DNA of 64,000 nucleotides from contig JALMGJ010000005.1 in the NCBI GenBank assembly GCA_023362775.1, positions 89,477,421-89,541,420 on the forward strand, read 5' to 3'. This stretch comes from Charina bottae. Its lineage: Eukaryota > Chordata > Lepidosauria > Squamata > Charinaidae. Positions 1 to 14,553 of the stretch are shown here, in pieces (position 1 is the first letter of the stretch; every line of letters starts with the position of its first letter). The position numbers and the translations under genes are program-made. The notes under the pieces are model-generated. The model ran no database searches. It worked only from the letters and a program-made list of their open reading frames with translations, and was not told the origin of the DNA.

Positions 1-109
1 TAATTGGTGTGTCGCCCCGGGAAAACCTGGAAGCGCTGATGATGATCAGCGCTTCCGGGTTGTGTGGCAACACACTTTTGTGTCGTGACACACAGTTTGG
101 AAAGCTCTG
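1..109. mobile_element. hAT-type MITE, family A, right end only
   Basis: The right terminus (AGTTTGGAAAGCTCTG) matches the inverted terminal repeat of six complete copies elsewhere in the window. The interior has the CCGGAAGCGCTGATG-type CpG-rich sequence of the second interior class. The left end lies before the window, so the target duplication cannot be tested. No transposase is encoded. Confidence 0.8.
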
Positions 110-235
110 ATCTATAGATTCAGTCATGTTACCTTCAAACCAAACCTCTAGATCGAAGTTTTTCATATACCTGATATTTAATACAGTGTCCAAGAGCTGA
201 AAAAGCAAAATGGGTTTTGTTCTAAAACTCTAATG

Positions 236-514
236 CAGAGCTTCCCAAACTTTTCACGTTGGCGACACACACCAATGGCAGCGCGGCCTGCGGTGTCCTG
301 GTCTGTCATGCAAAAAACCCGGAAGTGCTGATGGGGGGAACTGGAAGAAGCGGCACCCCTGCCAATCAGTGCCGCCGCTGCGCCGCCAGCGCTGATTGGC
401 GGGGGTGCTGCTTCTTTCGGTTTCCCCATCAGTGGTTCCGGGTTTTTGCGTGACACACCAGGACACCGCAGGCAACACAGTAGTGTGTTGCAACACACAC
501 TTTGGAAAGCTATG
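236..514. mobile_element. hAT-type MITE, family A (CpG-rich interior)
   Basis: A complete 279-bp element. It begins CAGAGCTTCCCAAAC and ends with the complement (TTTGGAAAGCTATG). It is flanked on both sides by the identical 8-bp target duplication CTCTAATG (228-235 and 515-522). An 8-bp duplication with a CAGAG terminus is diagnostic of hAT transposition. The interior carries repeated CCCGGAAGTGCTGATG-like motifs and GCC-rich stretches but no transposase. Short reading frames on both strands are by-products of the CpG-rich repeats. Confidence 0.9.
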
Positions 515-522
515 CTCTAATG

Positions 523-3500
523 TTCCATTCTACTGGATTCTAGAATTTCAGCGGTAGTGTTGAAAACAGAAATAAATTGCTCTCCTCAATGATTGTGATG
601 AGATTCCATCCCCAGTCCCCAGGGATCTGGCTGTGGGCAATGATTGCCAAGACAACAACCCCCTGTTCTGAAGCAGGACCTATGTTGCACATCAAGCCTT
701 CTTTAGAATTGTGAGGTGCAGCATTTTGCAGGAAGGATAAAACCTCAGGATCCCAATATCCAATCTCAGAGGAAGCATCACCTTGAGTAACAAAGCAGGA
801 ATGACTGGTTGCTATACTCCAGACTCCAATTCCAGATCTGGATTTCATGGTCCCTGGACTCAGAACTCCCAGTTCCATTCTGGAATCAGCGCAGCCTAAA
901 CAGATGCAAGCTGCCAGAGGCTCCAAAGGAAACACAGAAGAGAAGAAAGACAGTAGAATGTCTTTTGTTTGTTTGCAGTATTTTAATACAGCATTAAATT
1001 GCTATAACACTAAAGACAAGCCAATACTATCCAGCAAATAAGGCACATGTCGGAATGCCATTTTATGGACAATCCACAGCAGAATCGTGACAGTCTTTCC
1101 CACAACCCTTTTAATCAGTTGTCACTTTGGTGGCTGAGATAAGCCTGTCTTCTCCGAGGCCTATGTCCATAGAAAAGTTATTATTTTTTTTAAAGCTGTA
1201 CACGTTAATGACCAGTTAAAGAAGAGAAAAATTATACAACTGAAACAGAAGTGAGTACAGCGAGATTTACTTTAAAAAAGTAAGTAATTAAACTAATTGA
1301 AGTTGGCAGAAATTAATATAATAACAAAATTAGTTTTATATATTGTAGATTGCTGCTCTAAATAACTTTTGTAAGAGAAATAAGAGCCCAGTACAGGACT
1401 GGGCTCAATTTAAACAGGGTTTAAAACAAACAAACAATCTTAATATAACGGAACTATGGGAAACCATAAAGGATAAGATGCATATAATATACATCATTCT
1501 AACATGCATATTGTATCATGTTATGCATTCTAAATAAAAATAAACACAAAATGCTTATATCACTGCAACCCTTTCTTGGTTACAGACAATGACTGAGTGC
1601 ATTGCTTTAATGCCGGTCCTTCTGCTTTCCAGACCTCAGTGTGATGTTTTTTCAACAGCTTTCAGCGTGGCTTCCCCTATCCACCTCCAAGATGCGGTGT
1701 GAAAAATAAACACATCTAGCCATGTTACAGAATTTCTGGAAAGCAAAGAGCAACTCTTTGGATCATTTCACACATTACACAACCAAGAAACCCAGAGTTC
1801 TCCTTGAGAGAGTACATGCAACAGAGAGTTGTGATCCGTTGTCTAACGAACAAATCTGGTTCATGCGTGTGCTTTTACTTTCTCAAATTTGACCCTTCAG
1901 ACATGGAGATGGAGATTGTTTTTTTTTAAAAAAAGATCCTAGGTATACATTTAAGTGGAATGTGTGAAGAAGTCCGTAGAGCATTTATGCTTCAGTTCTT
2001 ATCTTTTCACTAGAGTCTCTGCTGTGTCTTCTTGACAATGTGCAGATATAACAGTCATTAGGCCCAGCCTAAGTGCATGTCTTAGGACTAGACTGTTAGT
2101 GTATCTTTCTCAAGGTCATAAAGTGAAAAAGTAACTTCAACACCTGATTCTTACAAAATCAGTCATAGCTTTTCTAAAAAGGCAATACTTTCCAAAATAC
2201 ACATATAAATAAATTGAATAAGCATATTAATATAAGTTCTAAACACCCGAATAATAAACTGGTTACTTAATACTGATATTTTCATCCAAATAAAAGCAAT
2301 AAGAAGAACAATATGGCTTAAAGATTTGCAAGGGTTCATTTTCTTGTCAGAATTATGTACCAACTTTCATATAATATTCTATGTAGACAATATTTCCTTC
2401 TTAATGTAGTTCTGTTGCATACTTTATACAGACAAAGGCACTGTAAAAAAAAAGAAAAAAGAAAAAAGCAAATTCCTTCCATAAATATTTTCTTGAGGAT
2501 ACACCCTTAATTTTGTATAATACTTAAGAAAACTCTTAGCTCTGTTAGTATCATAGTAGAAAACCTTTCTGAAAGCTTCAGAGTTATAAAAACACTAAAA
2601 AACCTCAAGCAAAACTAACAATAGTATTTTTAAAAGGCCCTCAAATATATACAAAAAGGTTACTGCAAAGAGTTTTCCAATAACAATTCAGTATTACAAA
2701 GAAATATCTGTAACCATTCAAAAATTTTAAACATCTAGAAAGTTTTCCAAAATACACACACAGTATTAAAAAAAATGGAGAGGAACTCTATGTCAAGTAT
2801 AACTCAAGATAAATACACTTCTGCAAGTAAAACTGTAAAATACTTCATAACAGGGAGAGTAAACATTAATATCAATTGACTACATTTATTAACTGCACAC
2901 GATTGTCCCTTTGATACTCATCCTAAGAAAAAACAAGCCTTCATTTGTTTAGTCACCATATTGGTCAGGCTCAATGAGTGCTACAATCACGCAGGAATAT
3001 TTCTAGAGGCAGTGGTTTTTGCAGACGTGAAAGGGAGAGCACTGAAATTTTGGCTAGGTATAAAATCATGTCTTAAAGGAAGATGCAGCATGAAGCATTC
3101 CTTTAAGGCTGAATTAGAATCTATTGTCTGTTGGATTGCATTGTAACAAGGCTTATAGAGAGAGGCATTCAATAGAAGGCATGCATGACATCATTTGCCG
3201 CACCGCAGATCCTCACTTCCATGTGGGTCATTTGCAGCCCTGAATGAAGATCTCCAGATGTTGTGCACAATCTAGCCTAAATTCAACCCTTTTAGGGACA
3301 ATGATCTCAACAGGTAGTCAAAATCATGTTATACAGAATTGGTTTATTCCATCAAGCTCTGTACTGCTATTCTTACTGTCAATGGATCTCAAAGTTCTTT
3401 TCTCAGCTCTCTTTAAAGTAAGGGTATTTCCTAGAGTCTCATATAAGCAAACCATACATCCTGAGTTCTGTTCTGTCTGCTACTGACCTTAATGAAATTT

Positions 3501-4140
3501 CAAAGTCCTTTCAGAAGAGATTCTTTAGCATAATGTTTTAGGCCTACACGAAACAGCTTGGGCTGGACTTTCCATCACAGAGGTAATGCAATGTTCTTCA
3601 TCAAGGTGAAGAAATGCCTTTGTTTGCCACAACAAGGCACTTAATTGGCCATTGAAATAGCTGAGATTCTGCACATATGTAGACATCTCTTCCAACCTTT
3701 CCACTTACTAACTGGAACCTTTTTTAAGCTATAAGAACTGCCAGAGGAGGCCTCAGAGTTGAAGGGAAGCAACATGGCTGCTTTGCCTCAATCTTAGAAG
3801 CAGGAAAATCACGTTGGTTGGTGAAACCTGGTGGAAAGTTGTGAAAGCAACCTGATTCAGCTGTCACATGTTCATTGAAGTGGAACTACCACGTAAAAGG
3901 AATTAGGCTGAAAAAGTTTCAGTGCCAATGGGAATTCCCAGGAAAAGTAGCGGGTGCCCTATATTTTAAAGTTATTATCTTACTTAGATTTCTGTGGTGG
4001 GGAATGGTATACTCACGTGTGTGATATAGCATTCTTGAAGACAAATAAATGTAACTTTGGCACTGATAACCTTATGGGAATTCCAGAGATCCATGGATTT
4101 CTAATTCAAGCCAGTAGATGGGTTTGGGTGGATTATGTTT
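523..4140. other. Repeat-poor AT-rich region, distal 3' UTR or flank of ZCCHC24
   Basis: No convincing coding exon, SINE or LINE is seen over about 3.6 kb, in contrast with the rest of the window. The sequence is AT-rich, with short homopurine runs (around 2444-2468) and several TTTATT hexamers, i.e. AATAAA on the minus strand (near 2884 and 3339), that could end a minus-strand transcript. Open frames such as 540-935 show no recognisable protein. Confidence 0.35.
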
Positions 4141-4235
4141 AAACTTTCATTCATTCATTCATTCATTCATTATTTATTTATTATTCATATTTCTATCACT
4201 GCCCATCTCCCCCATATCTCACAACTTTCCAGGAG
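4141..4235 (-). repeat. (ATTC)n and degenerate L2-like 3' terminus
   Basis: A short run of ATTC repeats (about 4148-4172) is followed by TTATTTATTTATT and then CTGCCCATCTCCCC. That order resembles the reverse complement of the 3' end of the L2-like LINEs in this window (GGGGAGATGGGCGG followed by an AAAT tail). The match is short and decayed. Confidence 0.4.
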
Positions 4236-6840
4236 GAACTTTCTTATAGCAGTCTTTTGTACCTCCTTGAAAGTCATTTCTGAATGTTGGGGGCCTCCAG
4301 GAAGATGTCCCAGATGGAAATCAAAATTAGGAAGTCTTTCTGTGCATAACTGAAACCATGTTAGTCCTGCACACGGAGCCCTTTGGATACTATCATGGTA
4401 TTCCTGCAATAAAAATAACTGCCTCCTATTTAAAATGAATTGTGCTGAACTGGCCTTCATCTTTAATATCAGCTGAAAAAAATAATCACATCTACATTTT
4501 GTTCTCCAAGTATATCTTTGGGGAATTTTGTGTAAGTAGGTTTGACAATAGCTAGAAAGATTATGGCTAATATTTCATAAGTGCTCAAACAACTACAATA
4601 ACAACAACAACAAAACCTGTAACTGGCTTAATATAAGGCTGTATTGTAATACATTTCTCCTATTTTTCAATCCTTACCCCTACTTAAAAAGAAAATCGAA
4701 CTTTAATGCTAAAGTTCAAGTTTTCAAAAGCCGTCGCTCAATTCGTCCTGCTCTAGATAATGACACAATGCCAAGAAGGGCAAGGCGACTCCAGAGTTCT
4801 AATTATCCGGAGATTTTCTGGTTTATATAGTTACTTAAAACATGTTATACTACCATTAATCTTTACTTTCTTTTTCTTGACTCCAATTGAGTCTTTAATC
4901 ATGTAAACAATGCAGAGGAAAACTTTCAGCGCTGTTATTTCAGAGGAGTTGCTATGTAAACAAGAACTGATCCAGAAATGGTCTAATTGCTTGCTTTTGG
5001 ATAATCAGACTGGGCTCATCTACACTTACTCATTTTTACAGTAAACCCACTGACAATAATGGGTAGTTTACTCTATATACAACTGTTCGATTCAATACAA
5101 ATGATGACCAAACTGCTTATAAATTTTATCCAACTATGTCAAGGAAATTTACTTGAGGTTAAAAAAAAGCATGGCCTTCTCCCTATGCTTAAGAAGACAG
5201 ATTAATGAAGTCCATAATATCCACATAAGAGATGCATCTTAGTTAATATGAGTTCGTTTTCATTGAAGCCTAAACAGATTTTGCAACTTTTCTAAATTAG
5301 GAAAGCCACTCCATTACAAGATGCTGTAACTATTTGTATTAATATACTTTTCCGCTGATTCCTAAAAGCAAAAGTTGCTCGCAACCAATTGTAAGCCTTA
5401 TCTGTTCCGTGAACATCTGGAAAATAATTCTTGGTGTTGGCAACATTTGCCAAGAATGTTTCTCCAAATGTGCTGGACCACTATCCGCATCATGTCCAAT
5501 CAGCCAAGCCGTTGGTGTAACGCTGGGTTGGAGGGAAGCTGTGGTCTCCTATCTCTGGAGAGTATTTGGAGAAAGCTGGAATAGGATACCTATGGACACT
5601 GCTCCTTAAAGCTCTATAGCAGACAGGTATGGGTTGACTTGGAATTGGTACTTTATAGGAAGAGGCTAAGAGTTGCTAGAGAGGAGTAGCTAGATCTGTC
5701 AAATATCTCCCTGCCTTGTACACATTTACCCTGTAACTCTTACTGTATATTGCTGAACTCTTGTGGTTTAGCAAGATAAGGCAGGACCCTGCTCTCTCAT
5801 GTCCTATATGTGAAAAACCTAACAGTATCATGAAGCTCTTCCTGATGCAAAGAATCTCTGCTCACTTTTAATCTGCAGTGCAGAGCATGGTTTCACTCTT
5901 CTTGATGCTCTGGTAATGGCCTGAGATGATTTAGTACAAAATAACTCCACTTTCCAAGATTGCCCTGATCTGAATTCCCAATCCACCTCTAGTTCTCTAT
6001 AGAAACAGATGGTAACTAGACCATTTCAACCTCTGCTTTAACAGCATTTTAAATGAATATAATTTTTTAAAAAGAAGCTCAACTATTATTCAGAACAGTT
6101 CCAGTAATTGATTTGCTTTGTCATAAAGCTTCAAAATTCTCTTACTTAATAGAATTGCTACAGTATGTTTGAATTATAGAGAAGACCTACATAAGGATAA
6201 TTGTCTTTATACACTCATAGAAACCCTATAGTTATCTAGATATAGAAGTAATTATTTCATTGAAAATGAGTACATCTAGACAGAACAGTCACTTTATGAA
6301 GATGTCATGACATCTAAAATTAATAAATAAGACTGATAGATTTCTTCAGTCGTTGAGATTAATTCCCCCATTATTCACAGGAAATTTATTTCTACCCCGC
6401 CCAACTAGGCCTAAGGATTTTGATTAGCAAATCTGTCTATTGATGGAAGGGCAGCTTTGCAGTGGGAAGAGCATGGTTGAGGTGCCTTCTTCTAAGACAG
6501 CTGTGGAATCACACCTAAACTTTGAATGGCAACTGAGCACTGCATTCCTACAAACAGTGGATAAGCCAAGGACCAGAACTAAATCTGATTTGATTTACAT
6601 TTACTTAGAATTAAAGACAGTTAATAAGATTACTTTTCCAGTTGTGCATTTAGTAACTTCCTTATTAAAAATTACCATTAGTTTAACTTCCATAGCTCCC
6701 TGGAAACCACATCCTGACTTTCAGAGGTCTTTCAGTTGCCACCCAGAACCAGGGAAGTCGGACACCTCTCTTCTGTGGTGTTTCAGTGCAGCTTATCTGG
6801 TAAATGAAATTTTGGTCTATCATATGGCATATTACATTAT
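4236..6840. other. Unannotated sequence, possible 3' flank or 3' UTR
   Basis: No coding exon or intact mobile element is recognised. Around 6383-6410 the motif AAATTTATTTCTACCCCGCCC looks like a much-decayed LINE or SINE tail in minus orientation. The open frame at 6440-6850 has no recognisable domain and is judged spurious. Confidence 0.3.
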
Positions 6841-6859
6841 GTGCCAGTAAGTGAATTCC

Positions 6860-7135
6860 TACCATCTTTTTCTGGTGTTCTAAACTCAAGGCTAATTGAA
6901 ATTATAGGCTTCCATTGGGAGGCCACCAAAAATCTTGGCCATGACAGTCCATCAGCTGAATGTACCAACTGGCCACTTCAACTAGATAGGTCTGATCCCG
7001 TGGAGATTCTCCATTTAGTAAACCTTGGCCAACAGAAGTGTGTAAGCAAACTCCTACAAAAACTTTCTGGTGTTCTAAGCTCAAGGCCAAATCTTGGTCC
7101 TGGAGGCACTCCATCAGGTCATTTCTATTAGGGTG
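6860..7135. repeat. Unclassified sequence with a 24-bp direct repeat
   Basis: TTTCTGGTGTTCTAAACTCA near 6868 recurs as TTTCTGGTGTTCTAAGCTCA near 7064, each followed by AGGC. The spacing is about 196 bp. The sequence between does not match the other repeats in the window. It may be an internal duplication or an old LTR remnant; I do not recognise it. Confidence 0.35.
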
Positions 7136-7721
7136 ACCATACACCAATTCCCCAATCCATGCTGCAAAACCAGAGCATCCAACACTCCCTGGCCTGAAAC
7201 GTGTCCGAATTGTTTGGTTGTACCCTTTAAGCCTATTCATAATTAGATTAGCTATAGACATTGTTCTAGAAGTAATGACACCAGGCAAAATTGAAATAAA
7301 TAGCAATCTGTAGATGAACTGTTTTGCTTTGATGCCATATGGTACAGTTCCCTATCTGCTCTTGCCTTCTATTACCACTGTCGGTAAAGCCACATGTGGC
7401 TCAAGGCAAAGTGAAATACAGTTCAAGAACGAAGAACAGAGAGGATTTGGTTTAGGGCCTTCTTCAGAGAAACTCCTTGTATCTGTTCTTCAGCACTCTA
7501 TAGATGCTGAAGGTATGAGTATCACATCTCCTCCAGCTTTCTTCCTCTCTGTAATGGCGTAGGCATGAGAGAGTGAGAGTAAAGGTGTATGGAAGGGGGA
7601 TCAAAAAAGTTACCCATGCACATGTAATCAAAACCCTGCCTGGCCTCACAGGTCAAAAAGGGTTAGGCTTCAATTGTGAAGGTGCCATTTTGACTTTTCC
7701 TAACCTTCCCTCTGCAGATGC

Positions 7722-9312
<1,591 letters not shown>

Positions 9313-9720
9313 TCAGGAAATGCCTAGAGAACTTTCACAAGAGAGTTGCCCACAGGTTAAAGCATTTAGATGAATTGTCGCTGTGTTTGTTTGATTGCAG
9401 TTCATTCACAGTCCATTAATAAGTCATTTGGAATCCCAGAAGTCAACATCCCTATTTCAAATTTAGCAATTTGTGTGTGTGTGTGTTTTATTTCTTTGCA
9501 GCAGCTGATGCTTAGCAAAATAGATAACATGATATTCCTTGTGCAACATTGTACAAAGCATAGAAAAGGCATAAAATGTAGTAAGCAAATAAAATGGTGC
9601 CAGGACAAAAGAGAACAGAAAATCTAACTAAATTTTGTTTATAACATTACCATTTGCTTATATCTCTCCAGCTCATTTATAATACTGTACTCTTGAAAAT
9701 ACAGAAATCAGAGATTTGTG

Positions 9721-9728
<8 letters not shown>

Positions 9729-9782
<54 letters not shown>

Positions 9783-9792
9783 TGTGTGTGTA
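9729..9792. repeat. Compound microsatellite (TC)n(TG)n
   Basis: About 18 TC units pass directly into about 14 TG units. A shorter GT run lies at 9473-9486. Confidence 0.95.
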
Positions 9793-9887
9793 TTAAGGCT
9801 TAAGATAAGTTGCTTTGGTTTCAGCTGAAAAGTCCTCAAATGACTGGAACTACTGTCCAACTCATTATATGGAAATTATATACAGTA

Positions 9888-10108
9888 ATAGAAAACAGGA
9901 TACCCTGGAGAAGAAGCTGATGCTAGGAAAAGTGGAAGGCAAAAGGAAGAGGGGCCGACCAAGGGCAAGATGGATGGATGGTATTCTGGAGGTGACGGAC
10001 TCAACCATTGGGGAGCTGGGGATGGTGACGGCCGACAGAGGGCTCTGGCGTGGACTGGTCCATGAAGTCACGAAGAGTCGGAAACGACTGAACGAATAAA
10101 CAACAATA
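9888..10108 (+). mobile_element. Bov-B (RTE) LINE, 5'-truncated 3' end
   Basis: The frame reads RQDTLEKMLMLGK-like sequence, then KRGRPRARWMDGILE, then LWRGLVHEVTKSRKRLNE and stop. This is the C-terminal tail of Bov-B ORF2. The 3' end is the typical GAGTCGGAAACGACTGAACG followed by AATAAACAACAA. The reverse transcriptase and endonuclease are absent, as expected of a 5'-truncated LINE copy. A second, similar copy lies at 25926-26167. Confidence 0.85.
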
Positions 10109-11125
10109 GAAAATAAATTTATATTATATTTTGAAATTCAAAGATAATAAAAATGTTCTAATGCATGTAAGCTCATAGATGTAACAAAAGGAAATCTAGT
10201 AATTCTTCCCCAAGATAATTTTATTTTGCCATATATTTTAGTTATTCATGGCAAGCTACTCATTTAAGGAAGTGAATTTAAGGCCATAACAACACTTCAG
10301 TAGATGAGGACTAAACATGTTATAAACATCATCTTGTTGCAACCCAAAATGAGCAATTGTGTAATGAAACTTGTAATTAATTTGGCCATTTATTTATAAT
10401 TGAGAAATGAATTATTAAGGGGGTAGTATTGAACAGCACAGGATCCTTTCAACAATTTATTACTGTTACTGCTCTTCCTAAGATCTTCTTTTCTTAAAAT
10501 ACATGCAATTTTTTAGATATATAAAAACATATTACAAACTACAAGCAGAGGTCAAATTTTTACAGGACTTTTTCTTTTATGTGCATAACCAAGTGCATAA
10601 ACATCTGTACTTAAATGTATTTGATTATTAGTAAAGTCTCAGCTTCAGTGTGCATCAAATATCAACTCCAGAATGACCGTCAGAATTAAAACTGGGAGTC
10701 CTCCAACTGGTGTGAACTTGGTGGACCATTAGATGTCCTGGATTTTTGGCTTCCACCCACCCGAGTAGTTTGCTGGTTCTTCATGACTTGGAAAGACTAA
10801 ACATTTCCAGAACAGACTGAGTCTTTCTTGGTTAAAAACCATCGTAACTTTTCCTTGCTCTCATCCTTGTCTGCCCAAGGTTGAGCACTAATAAATTTCC
10901 ACTAAATAAATAAAATCTATCCTTCCATCTGAAGAGGAAATGCCAGTCTTATATTTTCCTCTTTATTCTTTGCTAAAATATCCTCAATAAATAAATAAAT
11001 AAATAAATAAACAGGCAAGTCTCCAAGCCCACTGATTAAAACTGCCTGGAATCCATTTACTGATTTAAGTTTTCAGAGCTGTTCTCACAGGCCTTGTTTG
11101 AAATAAGGGGCTGCATTTTCTTTGG
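10109..11125. other. ZCCHC24: Intronic sequence, nothing specific recognised
   Basis: AT-rich intron. It holds an (AAAT)n run at 10986-11011. The motif at 10725-10737 (CCATTAGATGTCC) looks like a decayed member of the CTCF-like repeat described elsewhere. No exon or intact element is seen. Confidence 0.4.
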
Positions 11126-11451
11126 AGGTATGATCAACCTGATTCAAAGGAGTCTGTTGCGCCATCAAAAAGAAGTCCAAGTTTGTGTCCATGCTGGTGA
11201 GACCACGCACTAAGATTGCACTGGTGGCCTTTGAGGGTTCTTGAATCTCAAAAGCTCAGGGGGTGCCAAGGCGACGCTGCCAGGATTCTGAGCTACAGCG
11301 TTGCCTTGGCACCCCCTGAGCTTTTGAGACATTCAAGAGCCCTCATAGGCCACCAGTGCAATCTTAGTGCGTGGTCTCACCAGCATGGACACAAACGTGG
11401 ACTTCTTTTTGATGGCGCAACAGACTCCTTTGAATCAGGTTGATCATGCCT
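11126..11451. repeat. Long near-perfect palindrome (foldback element)
   Basis: The left arm (11126-11279) and right arm (11296-11451) are reverse complements over about 154 bp. I count five mismatches and one 2-nt gap (about 97% identity), around a 16-nt loop (11280-11295). The outer ends read AGGTATGATCAACC and its complement with one change. No target duplication is obvious. The short open frame across the right arm is a by-product. It could be a foldback-type transposon or a recent inverted duplication. If transcribed in the ZCCHC24 intron it would form a hairpin of roughly 150 bp. Confidence 0.95.
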
Positions 11452-13092
11452 ACATGCTGTATCTCCAAACATTGTTAAGGACGATAACCAAGATGGACAA
11501 GATTCCTGGTTAAAACAAGAGAGAGCTTGTCCAGCATTGTGCTATTACATGTCACAAAGACAGAAAGCTCTAATGAAGGTTAAGCTTGAACATTAGGAAT
11601 CAGAGAACCTGTGTGAGACCAAACATTTCATAGAGCAAGAGTAAAGTGAGAGAATGGAGTGTCTCACTCACACACCCTCCTCACTTTTTTAGGGAGCATT
11701 CTAGCTTCCTAGTGTTCCATTGTAATATCTATTTTATAATTCTTCTCTTTTAGCCATGACTGTCAGCTGCCATGAACTATTCTTCTAGTAGAAATTTGGT
11801 ATAAACATTAAATACTGACATGCATAGAAATCTGTATGATTTGCAGATAACAGCACAATATTTTATTGGAATTTAATCATAGTTGCCCCACTTGAAGTGA
11901 TAGGACCCTTTAGACTGAATTAAATTCCATCAATTTCAAGGGATATGTCCTAAGGATAATGCAGGTTAGGATTTAACCTGCATTATATAAGATTATGTGG
12001 AGGGTGTTAATAGTGTGTGTTCGTTTCATTATTTCATCTCTCATGATTAATACTGTCAATTTAATTGTGTAATTGAACATTTTAAAGTAAAATAATATCC
12101 CATCTTTGTCTTTTCCAAAAAGATTGAGGGCTCTTAATGAAAAAAAGTGTTATACAGGCACAAGAGATTTTTTGACATTAACTCCATTTCTGGATAAAAA
12201 TACTGAAATTAAACTTACACATACTTGGGTTAAATTAGCAAATGAGCTAGACAAACCAAGTTTGACAGTTCCCATAAAATTGTTCCCTCCAATTATCTTA
12301 AATTGCTCAATAAACACATGCTTCTTGAAAACATTAATATATACTGTTTATACTTTCCTTCTAATACGTTTATTTTACAGATTGGGCTATCATTTATCTC
12401 AAATATTTATATGTTTTACCATCTATTTTCTCTTTCATTCTTTTTTTTTTTACCAACCCTGAATTCAGCCAAAGAAAGATAATTGAACTGAACTAGACAT
12501 CTGTATTTCATGCACACTTGTTATTGTGCAATAAACAACCATCCATCTTGAATAAAGTTGGGGAAATTCATTTCCTTCATATTTTAATGTGATTTCATCT
12601 GAGTTAGCATTGTTGAACCAATACACAAACTTAAAACATACAATCATTTTTCAGTTTTATAATGCTATTTGCCAGCTGAAAAATAAATGATGCACAATTA
12701 TATATTAGAAAATAGCTCATAAAAGTATGCGCTAAACAATGTGTATGTTAGGAAAAATGTGTATGTAAATTTAAATTATATAAATTATATAAATTTAAAT
12801 TATATAAATAAAGTGTATACATGTAGGTATAAATGTTTTTTTGTTTATGGTTAAAAAAATGAAAAGAGCAGAGGAAAATAATATAAAAAGCAGAACCAAA
12901 AATTACGTAAGATTTTAAGGCATCTCTTCTATATGGAATGCTGCAATTTCTTACTTGTCCTGTAAAGCAACATACCCCTAATCCAGTTTTTCCCCAAATT
13001 TATAGTTCTGATTATCATGGCAGTCCTTTAACATTGTATTACTGTTCTGCCTTGCAGATTGCAGCTGTTCTGCTTTTTCTTCAGTTCTCTGT
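11452..13092. other. ZCCHC24: AT-rich intronic sequence
   Basis: No exon or named element is recognised. An AT-only patch (about 12773-12812) has AAATTATAT-type repeats. The 118-codon frame at 12106-12462 has no recognisable domain and low-complexity composition. Confidence 0.35.
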
Positions 13093-13115
13093 ACACACAC
13101 ACACACACACACACA
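13093..13115. repeat. (CA)n microsatellite
   Basis: About 11 CA units. Confidence 0.9.
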
Positions 13116-14074
13116 TTGAGTTACATAATCTAAAATATGAAATGAGCGGTTTCTGCCCAGATGGTCCACTTCAAATGTTTATTAAAAAAAGGAAAGAGGG
13201 ACTGTTTGAAATTACATACCTTTAGCTGGAAACAAATTGCAAGCCAGAATTGGGGAGGGGGGGGAAACAACCCTCTTGAACAATCCTTGAAGATGTAAGC
13301 ATTCCATGTGAGACACATGTAAAGGGGGTGGGGTTTCCATCACATGCTCATAGCTGCTATTTTGAGTTTTGTGACCCCTTGTCCCACTGCCCGTGGATGC
13401 CCCTGAGACTTACAATTCAAAAAGATATGATCCCCAAAGAAAAAACAGTGGGGAGGGCAAAGGAAAAGTCTGACACTTGATCTTAGAACAATGAGTTTTT
13501 ATGTGGATCTTCTGCTCTATGCAGTTGGACAGTTGCTGAAATTTAATCTGCACTGCCAGAATTCCAGGCCACACAATCAATGCAAACACATTGACTTCAG
13601 CTTCCAGGAAGTTGTGCAGAGAGTACTTTCGCAATACAGATTTTTGGGGTTGCCCAGACATTGCTGTATCAACCCAGCCTTCATTTAGTGGTGGGAGGCA
13701 ATTGTGGAACAACACTATAAATTGCCAGTGCAGAAAACCTCTGAGGTTGATCAAGCACTCCTACTGAGGACAAGCAAAATCCTCTTCTCAACCTATTTTT
13801 CAACCAATACTTAAATATTCTGCAAGCACCGACATTTTGGGGCATTGCACTCTGTTTGAAACAGGACAGTATGGATTGTTATGTGTTGATATCATTGCGT
13901 GATTATTATGCGGTATAAAATATGTCAGTTACAAATGTTCTGAAGATGCATTGCAGTTAGCTTGGATCCATCCAACAGCAGCGTCTTGCCGCCACCCACG
14001 TGAACTGCTGAACAAACTCTCTCATATTGAAATCCAATCTAAAACTTATTTTAGTTATAGAAAAGGACTAGTTA

Positions 14075-14453
14075 CAGGTAGTCCTCACTTAATGACCATT
14101 CGTTTAGTGATGGTTCAGACATACAACTGGTGCTCACACTTGTAGCATCCCCACAGTCACATGATCACGATTTGGGCGTTTGGCAACCAGTTCACATTTA
14201 TGACCATCGCAGCATCCCGTGGTCATGTGATTGCCATTTTTGACCTTCCTGGCCAGCTTCTGGCAAGCAAAATCAATGGGGAACAACTGCGTGATTTGCT
14301 TAACAACCACGTGGTTCGTTTAATGACCACAGTGATTCGCTTAATGACCACTGCAAAAAAGGTTGTAAAATCGGGTTGGATTCGCTTAATGACTGCTTTG
14401 CTTAGCAACTGAAATTCCAGTCTCAATTGTGGTCGTTAAGCAAGGACTACCTG
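14075..14453. mobile_element. MITE with CAGGTAGTCCT termini, TA-flanked
   Basis: The left end CAGGTAGTCCTCACTTAATG and the right end GGTCGTTAAGCAAGGACTACCTG are inverted repeats. TA lies on both flanks, consistent with a TA target site (Tc1/mariner-like), though the superfamily is not certain. The interior has repeated TTAATGACCA and GCTTAATGAC motifs in both orientations and no transposase. Confidence 0.7.
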
Positions 14454-14553
14454 TAATTGCCCAAACACCCTTCCATTTCCTGGCTACGCAAGGTAAGGAA
14501 AACAGCTCCTAAACTCAGCTACCAGATCTAGGCTGCAACAAACAAACAGATGA

